This document shows positions 26,946-34,604 of a stretch of DNA of 34,652 nt, piece after piece (position 1 is the first letter of the stretch; each line of letters opens with the position of its first letter). This DNA comes from an uncultured Clostridia bacterium. GTDB taxonomy: Bacteria; Bacillota; Clostridia; Oscillospirales; Acutalibacteraceae. The stretch lies in assembly GCA_947364045.1 (NCBI GenBank), contig CANARN010000021.1, positions 1 to 34,652 of the forward strand. The letters are read 5' to 3'. The notes under the pieces were generated by a model that saw nothing but the letters and a program-made list of their open reading frames with translations, had not been told where the DNA came from and did not search any database. The translations under genes were made by a program, and so were the position numbers.

Positions 26946-27614
26946 ATGATACTGGATTCAAGACTTTCTGCTGTTGCAGAGTTAGTGAGAAGCGGTACAA
27001 GGTTTGCCGATATCGGCACTGACCACGCATATTTACCTGTTTCTCTGCTGATGGGCGGTAAAATTGAATATGCGGTTTGCTCCGATTTGCGCAAAGGGCC
27101 TTTAAAAAATGCCGAAGAAACCGTAAAAAAATACGGCGTTGAAGATAAAGTTGACTTGCGGCTTTCGGACGGACTCGATGCTTACAGTTGGGGTGAAGTT
27201 AATGAAATCGCGATAGCCGGAATGGGCGGACTCTTAATTTCGGAATTTATTGAGCGAACCGAGTGGCTGAGAAATGATGATATTCATCTTATTATGCAGC
27301 CGATGACTCACGCTGAGGATTTGCGAAAAACACTTTATAAAAACGGATTTTACATTGATAAAGAGGTAGCTGTTAAAGACAGCGGAAAGCTTTACATAAT
27401 AATAAGCGCATATTTCAGCGGTGTCTTTGAAACACGCACTTCTTCTCAGTGTGTAATAGGGGAAATATATAAAAACTGCGACCCTGTTTCACGAGAATAC
27501 ATTAAAATGTTGTTAAAAAAATACACCGTAAAATGCGAAATGCTGAAAAATGCGGAAAAGGATTACACGGAAGCAGAATCCATAGTTAAGGAGCTCAGAC
27601 AATGCCTAAAGTAA
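26946..27614 (+). CDS. trmK: tRNA (adenine22-N1)-methyltransferase TrmK
   Basis: It methylates N1 of adenine 22 in the D-loop of bacterial tRNAs, using S-adenosylmethionine. The 222-residue protein has the class I methyltransferase fold: motif I is FADIGTDHAYLP at residues 20-31, an acidic residue follows in CSDL, and AIAGMGG and MQPMTHAE are the family-specific segments. The C-terminal third is a coiled-coil-like helical tail (CEMLKNAEKDYTEAES), as in B. subtilis TrmK. AGGAG lies 5 bases before the ATG. It overlaps the NIF3-family gene by 13 bases, the conserved trmK-nif3 pairing of Firmicutes (yqfN-yqfO). Confidence 0.94.
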   Translation: MILDSRLSAVAELVRSGTRFADIGTDHAYLPVSLLMGGKIEYAVCSDLRKGPLKNAEETVKKYGVEDKVDLRLSDGLDAYSWGEVNEIAIAGMGGLLISEFIERTEWLRNDDIHLIMQPMTHAEDLRKTLYKNGFYIDKEVAVKDSGKLYIIISAYFSGVFETRTSSQCVIGEIYKNCDPVSREYIKMLLKKYTVKCEMLKNAEKDYTEAESIVKELRQCLK

Positions 27615-28354
27615 AAGATATTTTGGATTATATTGACAGCTTTGCGCCGTATGACACGGCGTGCGAATGGGATAATACAGGCTTTTCGGTTGGAGATATT
27701 AACGCCGAGATAAACAGAATAGTCTTTGCGCTCGACATTACAAGCGAGGTCGTTTCATTTGCCGAAAGCGTAAATGCAGATTTAATTGTTACGCATCATC
27801 CGCTGATTTTTAAGCCTGTTAAGGTTCTTCCCTCGGATTCTGTTCTTTACCGAATGGCGAAAAACGGTATTGTACATATAAGCGCGCACACAAATTTTGA
27901 TTTTGCAAAGGAAGGCGTTAATACTGCTCTTTGCAATAAATTGGATATGAATATTACGAATTGCGTTAAAACGGCTGACGGCGCGTTTATCTATAAATGT
28001 GTCCTGAAACAAGAATACTCTTTACCCGGTTTCGTGAATTACATTAAAGAAGTTCTCGGCGGTACGGTAAGATATAACTGCTTGGATAAAACTGTTCGCA
28101 CAGTTGCAGTGTGCGCAGGCGCAGGGGAGGATTATCTCAAAGAATCGAAAGAAATCGGTGCAGATGTGCTTTTAACAGGTGACGGCTCGCATCACGATTT
28201 TCTTGACGCAAATGAAATGGGGATTGCTCTTGTTTGCGCGGGCCATTTTGAAACGGAAAATCCTGCAATGGATTTAATGATAGAAAAGATTAAGAACAAG
28301 TTTAATGCGGAGTGCATAAAAGCGCCGCAGACAACTCCGATAGTAACGGTTTAA
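27602..28354 (+). CDS. NIF3-family dinuclear-metal protein
   Basis: The 250-residue protein belongs to the NIF3/YbgI (GTP cyclohydrolase I type 2 homologue) family. The metal-binding THHPLIF carries H65 and H66; HTNFD and the C-terminal GHFETE supply the further histidines and acidic ligands of the usual dinuclear site. It lacks the inserted PII-like domain that makes B. subtilis YqfO longer, so it is the compact YbgI form. Its reaction is not settled, and the GTP-cyclohydrolase-2 naming should be read cautiously. It overlaps trmK by 13 bases and is followed after 8 bases by rqcH. Confidence 0.92.
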   Translation: MPKVKDILDYIDSFAPYDTACEWDNTGFSVGDINAEINRIVFALDITSEVVSFAESVNADLIVTHHPLIFKPVKVLPSDSVLYRMAKNGIVHISAHTNFDFAKEGVNTALCNKLDMNITNCVKTADGAFIYKCVLKQEYSLPGFVNYIKEVLGGTVRYNCLDKTVRTVAVCAGAGEDYLKESKEIGADVLLTGDGSHHDFLDANEMGIALVCAGHFETENPAMDLMIEKIKNKFNAECIKAPQTTPIVTV

Positions 28355-28362
28355 AGGAATTT

Positions 28363-30114
28363 ATGGGATTAGACGGATTAACCTTAGGATTTGTAACAAA
28401 TGAGCTTGCCTCGTATATAATCGGCTCAAAGGTCGAAAAGGTGTATCAACCCTCAAAACAGGAAATGGTACTGCTTTTGCGTACCCGAAACGGTGCTTAC
28501 AGACTGTACTTGTCGGCAGACGGTCAAAGTCCGAGAGTGCATCTCACAAGCTATAATTTTGAAAACCCCAAACAACCGCCGATGCTTTGTATGATGCTGA
28601 GAAAGCGTCTTGTAGGAGCAAAGATTATTTCGGTTGAACAGATTGAAAATGACAGAATACTGTTCTTTACTTTTGACGGTACAACCGAAATCGGCGACAG
28701 AACAACATATTATCTTGTGTGTGAAATAATGGCGCAGAAAAGCAATATAATTTTGCTTGATGAGAACAAAAAAATATTAGACGCAGTTAAACGTATTGAT
28801 GAAAATAAATCATCTGTACGTGAGATTTTACCGGGTCTTAATTATGAATTGCCGCCTATGCTGCTGAAAAGTGACCTGCATAAAGAGAGCGCGGAGAATA
28901 TAACGGAAAAAATTCTTGAAAAAAGCTCTAAAATGCTGTCAAAAGCGGTTCTTGATACCGTTAGCGGTATTTCACCCATAGTCAGCAGAGAAATTGCATA
29001 TCGGGTTATTTTTTCGGATAAATCCGTTTCGGCGCTTTCTGAAATTGAAAAAGAAAGACTTCAATCGGAAATAGAAAATCTTATTTCGGCGGCAGCCTCG
29101 CCGAAAGCTTATAAAATTTCAGTTCCAGATAACGATACCTTCGATTTTTCTTTCCTCAAAATCCGTCAGTACGGTACTGAGGCAATATGCACAGAATATA
29201 ATTCATTCTGCGAACTGATTGACGATTTTTATTTTGAAAAGGACAAAATTTTAAGAGTAAAACGTAAAGCAGGGGACTTATTTAAACTTTTAAGTAATGC
29301 TACTGAGAGAACCGCAAGAAAAATAAACAACAGGCGTGCAGAGCTGCAAAAAAGCGAAAAAAGAGAAGAAATACGAATTTTTGCAGAGCTTTTAACAGCA
29401 AATCAGTATAAGTTTTCTCAAAAACAATCGTCTTACGATGTTGAAAATTATTATGATGAAAATAGAATTATAACTGTTCCGGCTGACCCGTCACTTACCT
29501 GTCAGCAAAATGCGCAGAAATATTTTAAGGATTATAAAAAAGCGGCAAATGCCGAAAAAATGCTCCATTCTTTAATTGAAGAGGGTGAGCAGGAGCTTTT
29601 GTATCTTGATTCCGTTCTTGATAATCTAAGCCGTGCGGAAACTGAGAAGGAAATAAATGAAATCAGGCAGGAATTGCAGGACGGCGGATATCTCAAAATC
29701 AAAAAGAATGTAAAGCAGAAACGTGAAAAATCATTGCCGCCGTTGGAGTTTGTTTCTAGTGACGGATTCAGAATTTTAGTGGGCAGAAACAATGTTCAGA
29801 ATGATATTTTAACTTTGAAAACTGCTAAAAACTATGATATGTGGCTTCACGTTCAAAAGCAGGCAGGCTCGCACACGGTGATTTGCAGCGATAATAAAGA
29901 AATAACCGAAACGGCAATTCGTGAGGCGGCAATAATTGCGGCGTATCACAGTAAATCAGCAGAATCGTCGTCTGTCGCTGTTGATTATACGCTTATTAAA
30001 AACGTTAAAAAGCCTGTCGGCGCAAAACCCGGCAAAGTCATTTACAACACATATAACACGGTTTATGTAACGCCTCAAAAGGAAATAATTGAAAAATTAA
30101 AAATTATTAAATAA
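28363..30114 (+). CDS. rqcH: Ribosome quality control factor RqcH (NFACT)
   Basis: RqcH binds obstructed 50S subunits carrying peptidyl-tRNA and directs alanine tailing of stalled chains for degradation. The 583-residue protein has NFACT-N at the N-terminus with D97 and R98 (NDRILFF), the same numbers as the key pair in B. subtilis RqcH. A helix-hairpin-helix, a long coiled coil (about 290-440) and NFACT-R with D492-MWL-H496 follow. The ATG at 28363 has AAAGGA nearby and is preferred over an ATG at 28312 inside the NIF3 gene. Older names such as fibronectin-binding protein are misleading. The window also encodes Lon, but no direct link is implied. Confidence 0.94.
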   Translation: MGLDGLTLGFVTNELASYIIGSKVEKVYQPSKQEMVLLLRTRNGAYRLYLSADGQSPRVHLTSYNFENPKQPPMLCMMLRKRLVGAKIISVEQIENDRILFFTFDGTTEIGDRTTYYLVCEIMAQKSNIILLDENKKILDAVKRIDENKSSVREILPGLNYELPPMLLKSDLHKESAENITEKILEKSSKMLSKAVLDTVSGISPIVSREIAYRVIFSDKSVSALSEIEKERLQSEIENLISAAASPKAYKISVPDNDTFDFSFLKIRQYGTEAICTEYNSFCELIDDFYFEKDKILRVKRKAGDLFKLLSNATERTARKINNRRAELQKSEKREEIRIFAELLTANQYKFSQKQSSYDVENYYDENRIITVPADPSLTCQQNAQKYFKDYKKAANAEKMLHSLIEEGEQELLYLDSVLDNLSRAETEKEINEIRQELQDGGYLKIKKNVKQKREKSLPPLEFVSSDGFRILVGRNNVQNDILTLKTAKNYDMWLHVQKQAGSHTVICSDNKEITETAIREAAIIAAYHSKSAESSSVAVDYTLIKNVKKPVGAKPGKVIYNTYNTVYVTPQKEIIEKLKIIK

Positions 30115-30123
30115 AACAAGTAG

Positions 30124-30150
30124 GGGACGATGCCCACATCGTCCCATTTT
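30124..30150 (+). repeat. Short perfect palindrome, REP-like hairpin
   Basis: GGGACGATG (30124-30132) and its exact complement (30137-30145) enclose a 4-base CCCA loop, followed by ATTTT. It sits 9 bases after the rqcH stop. It could act as a weak terminator, but the preceding TAGG and the GC-rich arms resemble the dispersed intergenic hairpins common in gut clostridia. Only one copy is in the window. Confidence 0.6.
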
Positions 30151-30166
30151 GAAAGTATGTAATAAT

Positions 30167-31255
30167 ATGACAAAATTTATAAAAGGATTAGAATTATGCG
30201 AAGGCTTTTTCAACGAATGTGCAAAGCCTGTTATTGATAAATATTTTCCTGACTTGCAGTATTCGGCAGGTCTAATTGGTTATGGCTCAGATGTTCTAAG
30301 GTTTGATGACGAGGTATCCCGTGACCATATGTGGGGTCCTCGTTTTTATATGTTCCTGTATGAAAATGACATAGATAAAAAAGACGAAATATTTAATAAG
30401 TTTGCTGAAAATCTGCCGTATATTTATATGGGCTACAGTGTGAATTTTACCGAGCCTGACACGAACGACTGCGGTGTTCAGCATCCACAGTTTATTGACA
30501 GCGGTAGGGTGAATCCGTTGATATTTATTCAGACCTTTGATGAGTTTTTGATTGACGAAATAGGTACTGCTGATTTGGATAATATTACTTTGTTAGATTG
30601 GCTTGCTTTTTCAGAGCATAGGTTATTATCTTTAGTGTCAGGCAAGTTATTTGTGGATAAGCTGAATATTAGAAAGCTGACAGATAAAATAAACTTTTAT
30701 CCTGATGATGTTAAGCTGTATCTTATCGCATCTCAATGGCAAATAATTTCGTCTGAACAGGCTTTTGTTAAGCGTTGCGGAGAGGTCGGCGATGAAATCG
30801 GCTCGCAGATTATTTGTGCAAGAATTTCCGAAAGACTGATGAGATTGTGTTTTTTATATAAAAATACATACGCACCGTACAGCAAATGGTTTGGAACTGC
30901 TTTCAAAAAGTTAGATATTGATGAAAACATAAAGTTAAAAATAAATTTAGCGTTAAAAGCAACAGATTTAGAAGAACGTGAAAACAGTCTTGTTGAAGCG
31001 CAGGCGCTTGTTGCAGATTTACATAATGTAAGCGGACTTACGGACAAGGTTGATTACAGTGTTGAGTCTTATTTTGGCAGAGATATAAAGGTTATTTTTG
31101 CGGATAAGTTTGTCGATGCGACTGTTGAAAGATTAAAAGGAACAGCATTTGAAAATATATCGCCTATAGGAACAATGAGCCAGTTTGGCGGATTGTCTGA
31201 TTTTGCGGACGAAAAAGCTTATTATGAGCAGATAAAGAAAATTTACGGTGTTTAA
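30167..31255 (+). CDS. DUF4037 protein, nucleotidyltransferase-like
   Basis: The 362-residue protein matches the DUF4037 type as I recall it. Near the N-terminus G40-S41-D42, then D47-D48 and D53 in a SRDH context, resemble the GS-x-D-x-D metal motif of the nucleotidyltransferase-fold superfamily (aminoglycoside or antitoxin-like). The rest is mainly helical, with no membrane segment. Whether it is an active transferase is not known. The ATG at 30167 is preferred to a TTG at 30149 because GAAAG lies 11 bases upstream. It stands alone between two hairpins, with no toxin or resistance gene beside it. Confidence 0.72.
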   Translation: MTKFIKGLELCEGFFNECAKPVIDKYFPDLQYSAGLIGYGSDVLRFDDEVSRDHMWGPRFYMFLYENDIDKKDEIFNKFAENLPYIYMGYSVNFTEPDTNDCGVQHPQFIDSGRVNPLIFIQTFDEFLIDEIGTADLDNITLLDWLAFSEHRLLSLVSGKLFVDKLNIRKLTDKINFYPDDVKLYLIASQWQIISSEQAFVKRCGEVGDEIGSQIICARISERLMRLCFLYKNTYAPYSKWFGTAFKKLDIDENIKLKINLALKATDLEERENSLVEAQALVADLHNVSGLTDKVDYSVESYFGRDIKVIFADKFVDATVERLKGTAFENISPIGTMSQFGGLSDFADEKAYYEQIKKIYGV

Positions 31256-31291
31256 TTACGACAGCATCGTGATAAAACTTTTAATGCAAAA

Positions 31292-31325
31292 CAAAAGCCA
31301 CACTTTTTCGGTGTGGCTTTTGAGT
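31292..31325. terminator. Bidirectional intrinsic terminator
   Basis: A 12-base perfect stem (CAAAAGCCACAC, 31292-31303, complement 31311-31322) with a 7-base loop and A and T runs at either end. It separates the convergent DUF4037 and DUF378 genes. Confidence 0.92.
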
Positions 31326-31333
31326 TTAGTTAT

Positions 31334-31546
31334 TTAGTTTTCATTTACTGCAAGCATTTCATTCTCACGGAATAAAAGCGACAAGCACCAAATACCTGCC
31401 AATGCTACGAGCGTATATATAATTCTGCTTAAAATTGCGCCCTGTCCGCCGAAAATCCATGCAACTATATCAAATTGAAAAAGGCCGATTGAGCCCCAGT
31501 TAAGCGCACCGATTACAACAAGTATTAAAGAAATTCTGTCAAGCAT
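31334..31546 (-). CDS. DUF378 small membrane protein
   Basis: A 70-residue protein with two hydrophobic helices (about residues 5-25 and 38-60) and a short acidic tail. The N-terminal segment with IGALNWGSIGLF is the DUF378 hallmark. It is a conserved inner-membrane protein of unknown function, common in Firmicutes. AGGAGTG lies a few bases before the ATG. It is downstream of metK by 85 bases of AT-rich sequence in which I see no firm promoter or terminator, so it may be read through from metK. Confidence 0.88.
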   Translation of the reverse strand: MLDRISLILVVIGALNWGSIGLFQFDIVAWIFGGQGAILSRIIYTLVALAGIWCLSLLFRENEMLAVNEN

Positions 31547-31631
31547 TCATCTCACTCCTTTTTCGCATTTTGTCTTGCAAAATTATTATGAGATTTTTAT
31601 GCTTTTTTTATTCAAAAACTAATTTGGAAAA

Positions 31632-32822
31632 TTATAAATTTTCAGCAAGTTTTTTAATTTCTTCCGCCTTGTCAGTGTGTTCCCAAATAACGTCAATGTC
31701 AGTTCTGCCCACATGGCCGTAAGCGGCAAGCTGTTTGTAAATAGGATTGCGAAGCTGTAATGTGTCAATAATTGCGGCAGGGCGAAGGTCGAATACCTTA
31801 TTTACAATGTCAGATAAATCTTCATCCTTGATTTTGCCTGTGCCGAAGGTGTCAACCATAACGGAAACAGGCTTTGCAACGCCTATGGCATAGGCTAACT
31901 GAATTTCGCATTTCTTTGCAAGACCGCTTGCCACGATATTCTTTGCAACGTACCTTGCGGCATAAGCGGCTGAACGGTCAACCTTTGTCGGATCTTTGCC
32001 TGAAAATGCGCCGCCGCCGTGGCGTGAGTAACCGCCGTATGTATCAACAATAATTTTCCTGCCTGTAAGTCCTGAGTCGCCTGCGGGTCCGCCTACAACA
32101 AAGCGTCCCGTGGGATTTATGTAAATTTTCGTATTTTCATCAATAAGCTCAGCAGGAATAATGGGCAGAATAACATTCTTCTTAATATCCTCACGGATTT
32201 GAGCGAGAGTTACATCTGCGCTGTGCTGAGAAGATATAACAACAGCGTCAATTCTAACGGGATTTCTGTCTTCGTCATATTCAACAGTAACTTGTGTTTT
32301 TCCGTCAGGGCGAAGATAGGGGAGAGTTCCGTTACGTCTTACCTTTGTAAGTTGAACGGCAAGCTTATTTGCCATTGAAATCGGAAGAGGCATAAGCTCC
32401 GGCGTTTCATCGCAGGCAAATCCGAACATCATTCCCTGGTCGCCTGCGCCGTTAAGGTTATAAGCGTCGCTGTCTCCCTCTTTAATTTCAAGTGAATTGT
32501 CAACGCCGAGGGCAATATCGGGAGACTGCTTGTCAAGAGCTACAAGTACAGCGCAGGTGTTGCCGTCAAAGCCCTTGTCGCCTGAGTCATATCCGATTTC
32601 ACATATAGTATTTCTTACGATTTCGGGAATATTAACATTTGCCTTTGAGGTAATTTCACCCATAACAAGAACTTGTCCCGTAGTGCAGGTTGTTTCGCAC
32701 GCAACGCGGGACATCTTGTCCTGCGCTATCATTGCGTCAAGAATTGAATCAGAAATTTTGTCACATATTTTGTCGGGATGACCCTCAGTTACCGATTCAG
32801 ATGTAAAAAGAAATTTTGCCAT
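31632..32822 (-). CDS. metK: S-adenosylmethionine synthetase
   Basis: It makes S-adenosylmethionine from methionine and ATP in the cytoplasm. The 396-residue length is standard. The N-terminus ([11 protein letters not shown]) holds the ATP-binding histidine; GAGDQG and the P-loop-like [16 protein letters not shown] are clear. AGGAGG (complement of 32830-32835) lies 7 bases before the ATG and abuts the leader terminator. Expression should fall when S-adenosylmethionine is plentiful, through the SAM-I riboswitch upstream. Its product is the cofactor for TrmK, encoded earlier in the window. Confidence 0.97.
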   Translation of the reverse strand: MAKFLFTSESVTEGHPDKICDKISDSILDAMIAQDKMSRVACETTCTTGQVLVMGEITSKANVNIPEIVRNTICEIGYDSGDKGFDGNTCAVLVALDKQSPDIALGVDNSLEIKEGDSDAYNLNGAGDQGMMFGFACDETPELMPLPISMANKLAVQLTKVRRNGTLPYLRPDGKTQVTVEYDEDRNPVRIDAVVISSQHSADVTLAQIREDIKKNVILPIIPAELIDENTKIYINPTGRFVVGGPAGDSGLTGRKIIVDTYGGYSRHGGGAFSGKDPTKVDRSAAYAARYVAKNIVASGLAKKCEIQLAYAIGVAKPVSVMVDTFGTGKIKDEDLSDIVNKVFDLRPAAIIDTLQLRNPIYKQLAAYGHVGRTDIDVIWEHTDKAEEIKKLAENL

Positions 32823-32835
32823 TTTGCTTCCTCCT

Positions 32836-32866
32836 AAAAAATCAGCGCCCTTTTATAAGGACGCTG
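32836..32866 (-). terminator. Riboswitch-controlled terminator of metK
   Basis: On the minus strand CAGCGTCC (complement of 32859-32866) pairs with GGGCGCTG (complement of 32843-32850), followed by a T run at 32841-32836. A competing 8-base antiterminator forms between ATAAGGAC (complement of 32873-32880) and GTCCTTAT (complement of 32855-32862). Confidence 0.92.
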
Positions 32867-32874
32867 TAAAAAGT

Positions 32875-32969
32875 CCTTATCTTTCGGAATACTCCGCAGG
32901 AATTAGCACCTTGCAAATGCAGGTTGCCGTGGCGTCAACGGGCCTTTCCCTCGACCACTCTTAATAAGG
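32875..32969 (-). promoter_or_regulatory. SAM-I (S-box) riboswitch
   Basis: The leader has the S-box core in order: P1 5' strand CCTTAT, AAGAG, GAGGGAAAGGCCC, the GCCACGGCAACC block, GGTGCTAATTCC, and the P1 3' strand ATAAGG. P1 pairs 32964-32969 with 32875-32880. The P1 3' strand is also the 5' half of the antiterminator, so ligand binding should favour the terminator and switch metK off. Confidence 0.96.
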
Positions 32970-32989
32970 TATATTAAGTTTACTTATAT

Positions 32990-33017
32990 ATTTTAACACA
33001 AAAGCGACTGTTGTCAA
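32990..33017 (-). promoter_or_regulatory. SigA-type promoter of metK
   Basis: On the minus strand a perfect TTGACA (complement of 33012-33017), a 16-base spacer and TAAAAT (complement of 32990-32995). It lies just upstream of the SAM-I aptamer. Confidence 0.8.
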
Positions 33018-33034
33018 CACATTTCTTTTGAATA

Positions 33035-33646
33035 TCACATTTTTCCTTTAAGAATCGGTGAAATATGCTTATAAATTAAGAAAGTGAAAATAGCAACAAT
33101 AGCAAATTTTGCAAATGTAAACGGTACATTGAAAATAAGAATTGCTTCTGCCAAATTTTTAACTGAAGGTAAAATAGCCTGATACATCGAAAGAATTACC
33201 TCTTTAGGCATAAGAAGCTTTGCGTATATAGGGTAAACTATGTAATAATTTGAGAAGAAGCAAACTATTGCGCTGACAACTGCACCGACAACTGTACCCA
33301 AAACAGCGGCGGCTCGTGTCTTTTTATATTTATATATTATTCCGGCAGGAACAACAAATAAAACGCCTAAAATAAAGTTTGAAAGCTCGCCTACACCCAT
33401 AGTCTGAAATTTCAAAAGTACGTTTATAACATTTTTTACAAGGCATACAACAATTCCGCTTAAAGGTCCGTATGCAAATGAGGCAATAAGAGCGGGCAGT
33501 TCTGATATATCGAATTGAATAAAAGCCGGCATAAACGGCACGGGGAATTCAATAAACTGAAGCGCATAGGCGAGAGCTGAGAGCATTGCGGTTGCCGCAA
33601 TGGCACGTGTGTTGATTTTTCTTTTTTTTGTAATTGTCTTTTCCAT
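33035..33646 (-). CDS. ribU: Riboflavin ECF transporter substrate-binding protein
   Basis: It is an S-component of an energy-coupling-factor importer, expected to bind riboflavin in the membrane and dock with a shared EcfAT module. The 203-residue protein has about six hydrophobic helices; the N-terminal ALAYALQFIEFP and the PAFIQFDISELPALIASFAYGP segment is typical of RibU/YpaA. An FMN riboswitch upstream supports flavin as substrate. The ATG at 33646 has AAAGGTG 9 bases before it. A longer in-frame start at 33757 would begin inside the riboswitch and is rejected. The EcfA, EcfA' and EcfT genes are not in the window. Confidence 0.92.
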   Translation of the reverse strand: MEKTITKKRKINTRAIAATAMLSALAYALQFIEFPVPFMPAFIQFDISELPALIASFAYGPLSGIVVCLVKNVINVLLKFQTMGVGELSNFILGVLFVVPAGIIYKYKKTRAAAVLGTVVGAVVSAIVCFFSNYYIVYPIYAKLLMPKEVILSMYQAILPSVKNLAEAILIFNVPFTFAKFAIVAIFTFLIYKHISPILKGKM

Positions 33647-33685
33647 AATATATGACACCTTTCTTATTAAGTTGTCTGAACAGCG

Positions 33686-33718
33686 AAAAACAGCCCTGCA
33701 AATAAATGCAGGGCTGTT
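33686..33718 (-). terminator. Riboswitch-controlled terminator of ribU
   Basis: On the minus strand a 12-base perfect stem (AACAGCCCTGCA with its complement, 33707-33718 and 33689-33700), a 6-base loop and a T run. It lies between the FMN aptamer and ribU, as expected for transcription-attenuating control. Confidence 0.92.
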
Positions 33719-33747
33719 ACGACTATATGTATGTTTATATGCCGCAT

Positions 33748-33864
33748 CTTCTTTCATCCGGACTATACCGTCGGTACGGGAATTACACCCGTTCAGCTTT
33801 AGGCATTTTCGCCTTTAGCTCGTGGACTTTGACCACCGGTGGAGAATTGCACTCCGCCCTGAAG
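33748..33864 (-). promoter_or_regulatory. FMN riboswitch (RFN element)
   Basis: The minus-strand leader shows the RFN core: CTTC...GGGCGGAGTGCAATTC, CCACCGGTGG, AGTCCACGAGC, a variable arm, GGTGTAATTCCCGTACCGACGGT and AGTCCGGATGAAAGAAG. The closing stem P1 pairs CTTC at 33861-33864 with GAAG at 33748-33751. FMN binding should stop transcription at the hairpin downstream. Confidence 0.96.
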
Positions 33865-33889
33865 ACAACTTCTTAAATTTGTAATTATG

Positions 33890-33917
33890 ATTATAGCACG
33901 CTCTGATAATTTGTCAA
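33890..33917 (-). promoter_or_regulatory. Strong SigA promoter of ribU
   Basis: On the minus strand both boxes are perfect: TTGACA (complement of 33912-33917) and TATAAT (complement of 33890-33895), 16 bases apart. A TGC just before the -10 adds an extended -10 element. Confidence 0.88.
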
Positions 33918-33959
33918 TACGTTTAGTATTAGTTATTTTATTAACAAAATATTTTGCTG

Positions 33960-34604
33960 TTATGATGCCTTGGATTTGCTTTTTATAAATAATAGCGAAA
34001 GAAGCATTAAAACGGGGAAAAGGGCGCCGAAGCCCATTCCGCCCTTTAAATCGCCGTTGCAAAAAGAAATAGCCGCAAATGACACAACCCACGGTCCGAG
34101 CGTACAGCCAAGGTCACCTGAAAGTGCTAATACGCCGAACATACTGTTGCCGCCGTCGGAGAATTTTTTTGCGGCGAGGCTGAAAGCACCGGGCCACATC
34201 ATACTTATAGCGAAGCCGGTTATCGCGCAGAAAATGAGAGATACATACTGATTTTCGGATAATGAAACAGTAATATAACTCACGGTGCAAAGACACGCGC
34301 AGAAAAACAATGCAGTTTTAATATTCAGCTTTTCACCGAATATACCGAAAATTACACGTCCGAATCCCATTAGAACTGCAAACATACAAGGACCGAAAAT
34401 ATCACCGACTTGTTTTGTCACATGAAGACCTGTTTCCGCAAAATATGATGCCCACTGTGACATTCCAAGCTCTGAAGCGCCTGCACACAGCATTAAAATC
34501 ATCATTAGAATAAATTGTTTTTTGAAGAACAGCTTGCCTATGGGCGTACGCTTTTCAGACGCAAGATTTTTCGGCATTTTGCATTTTACAAAGGAAAAAG
34601 TATT
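33960..34604 (-). CDS. MFS transporter, C-terminal half (contig-truncated)
   Basis: The 205 residues from the ATG at 34577 have about six hydrophobic helices, half of a 12-helix major facilitator. The frame stays open upstream of that ATG through nine more codons to 34604, where genomic sequence stops and adapter begins, so this is the C-terminal half of a longer protein rather than a short one. The segment GASELGMSQWASYFAE resembles sugar or fucose permease-like members, but the substrate cannot be named. GFGRVIFGIFGEKLNIK is the interhelix loop typical of MFS. The start site is off the sequence. Confidence 0.85.
   Translation of the reverse strand, partial: NTFSFVKCKMPKNLASEKRTPIGKLFFKKQFILMMILMLCAGASELGMSQWASYFAETGLHVTKQVGDIFGPCMFAVLMGFGRVIFGIFGEKLNIKTALFFCACLCTVSYITVSLSENQYVSLIFCAITGFAISMMWPGAFSLAAKKFSDGGNSMFGVLALSGDLGCTLGPWVVSFAAISFCNGDLKGGMGFGALFPVLMLLSLLFIKSKSKAS

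Noticed and set aside
28312-28362. ATG at 28312 as rqcH start
   Set aside because: It lies within the NIF3-family gene and has no ribosome site. Starting at 28363 puts D97/R98 at the exact B. subtilis numbers.
33035-33757. Longer ribU frame starting at 33757
   Set aside because: The extra 37 codons run through the ribU terminator into the FMN aptamer. The ATG at 33646 has its own ribosome site.
33918-33959. Terminator after the MFS gene
   Set aside because: Only short A/T palindromes are present, too weak to call with confidence in this AT-rich spacer.
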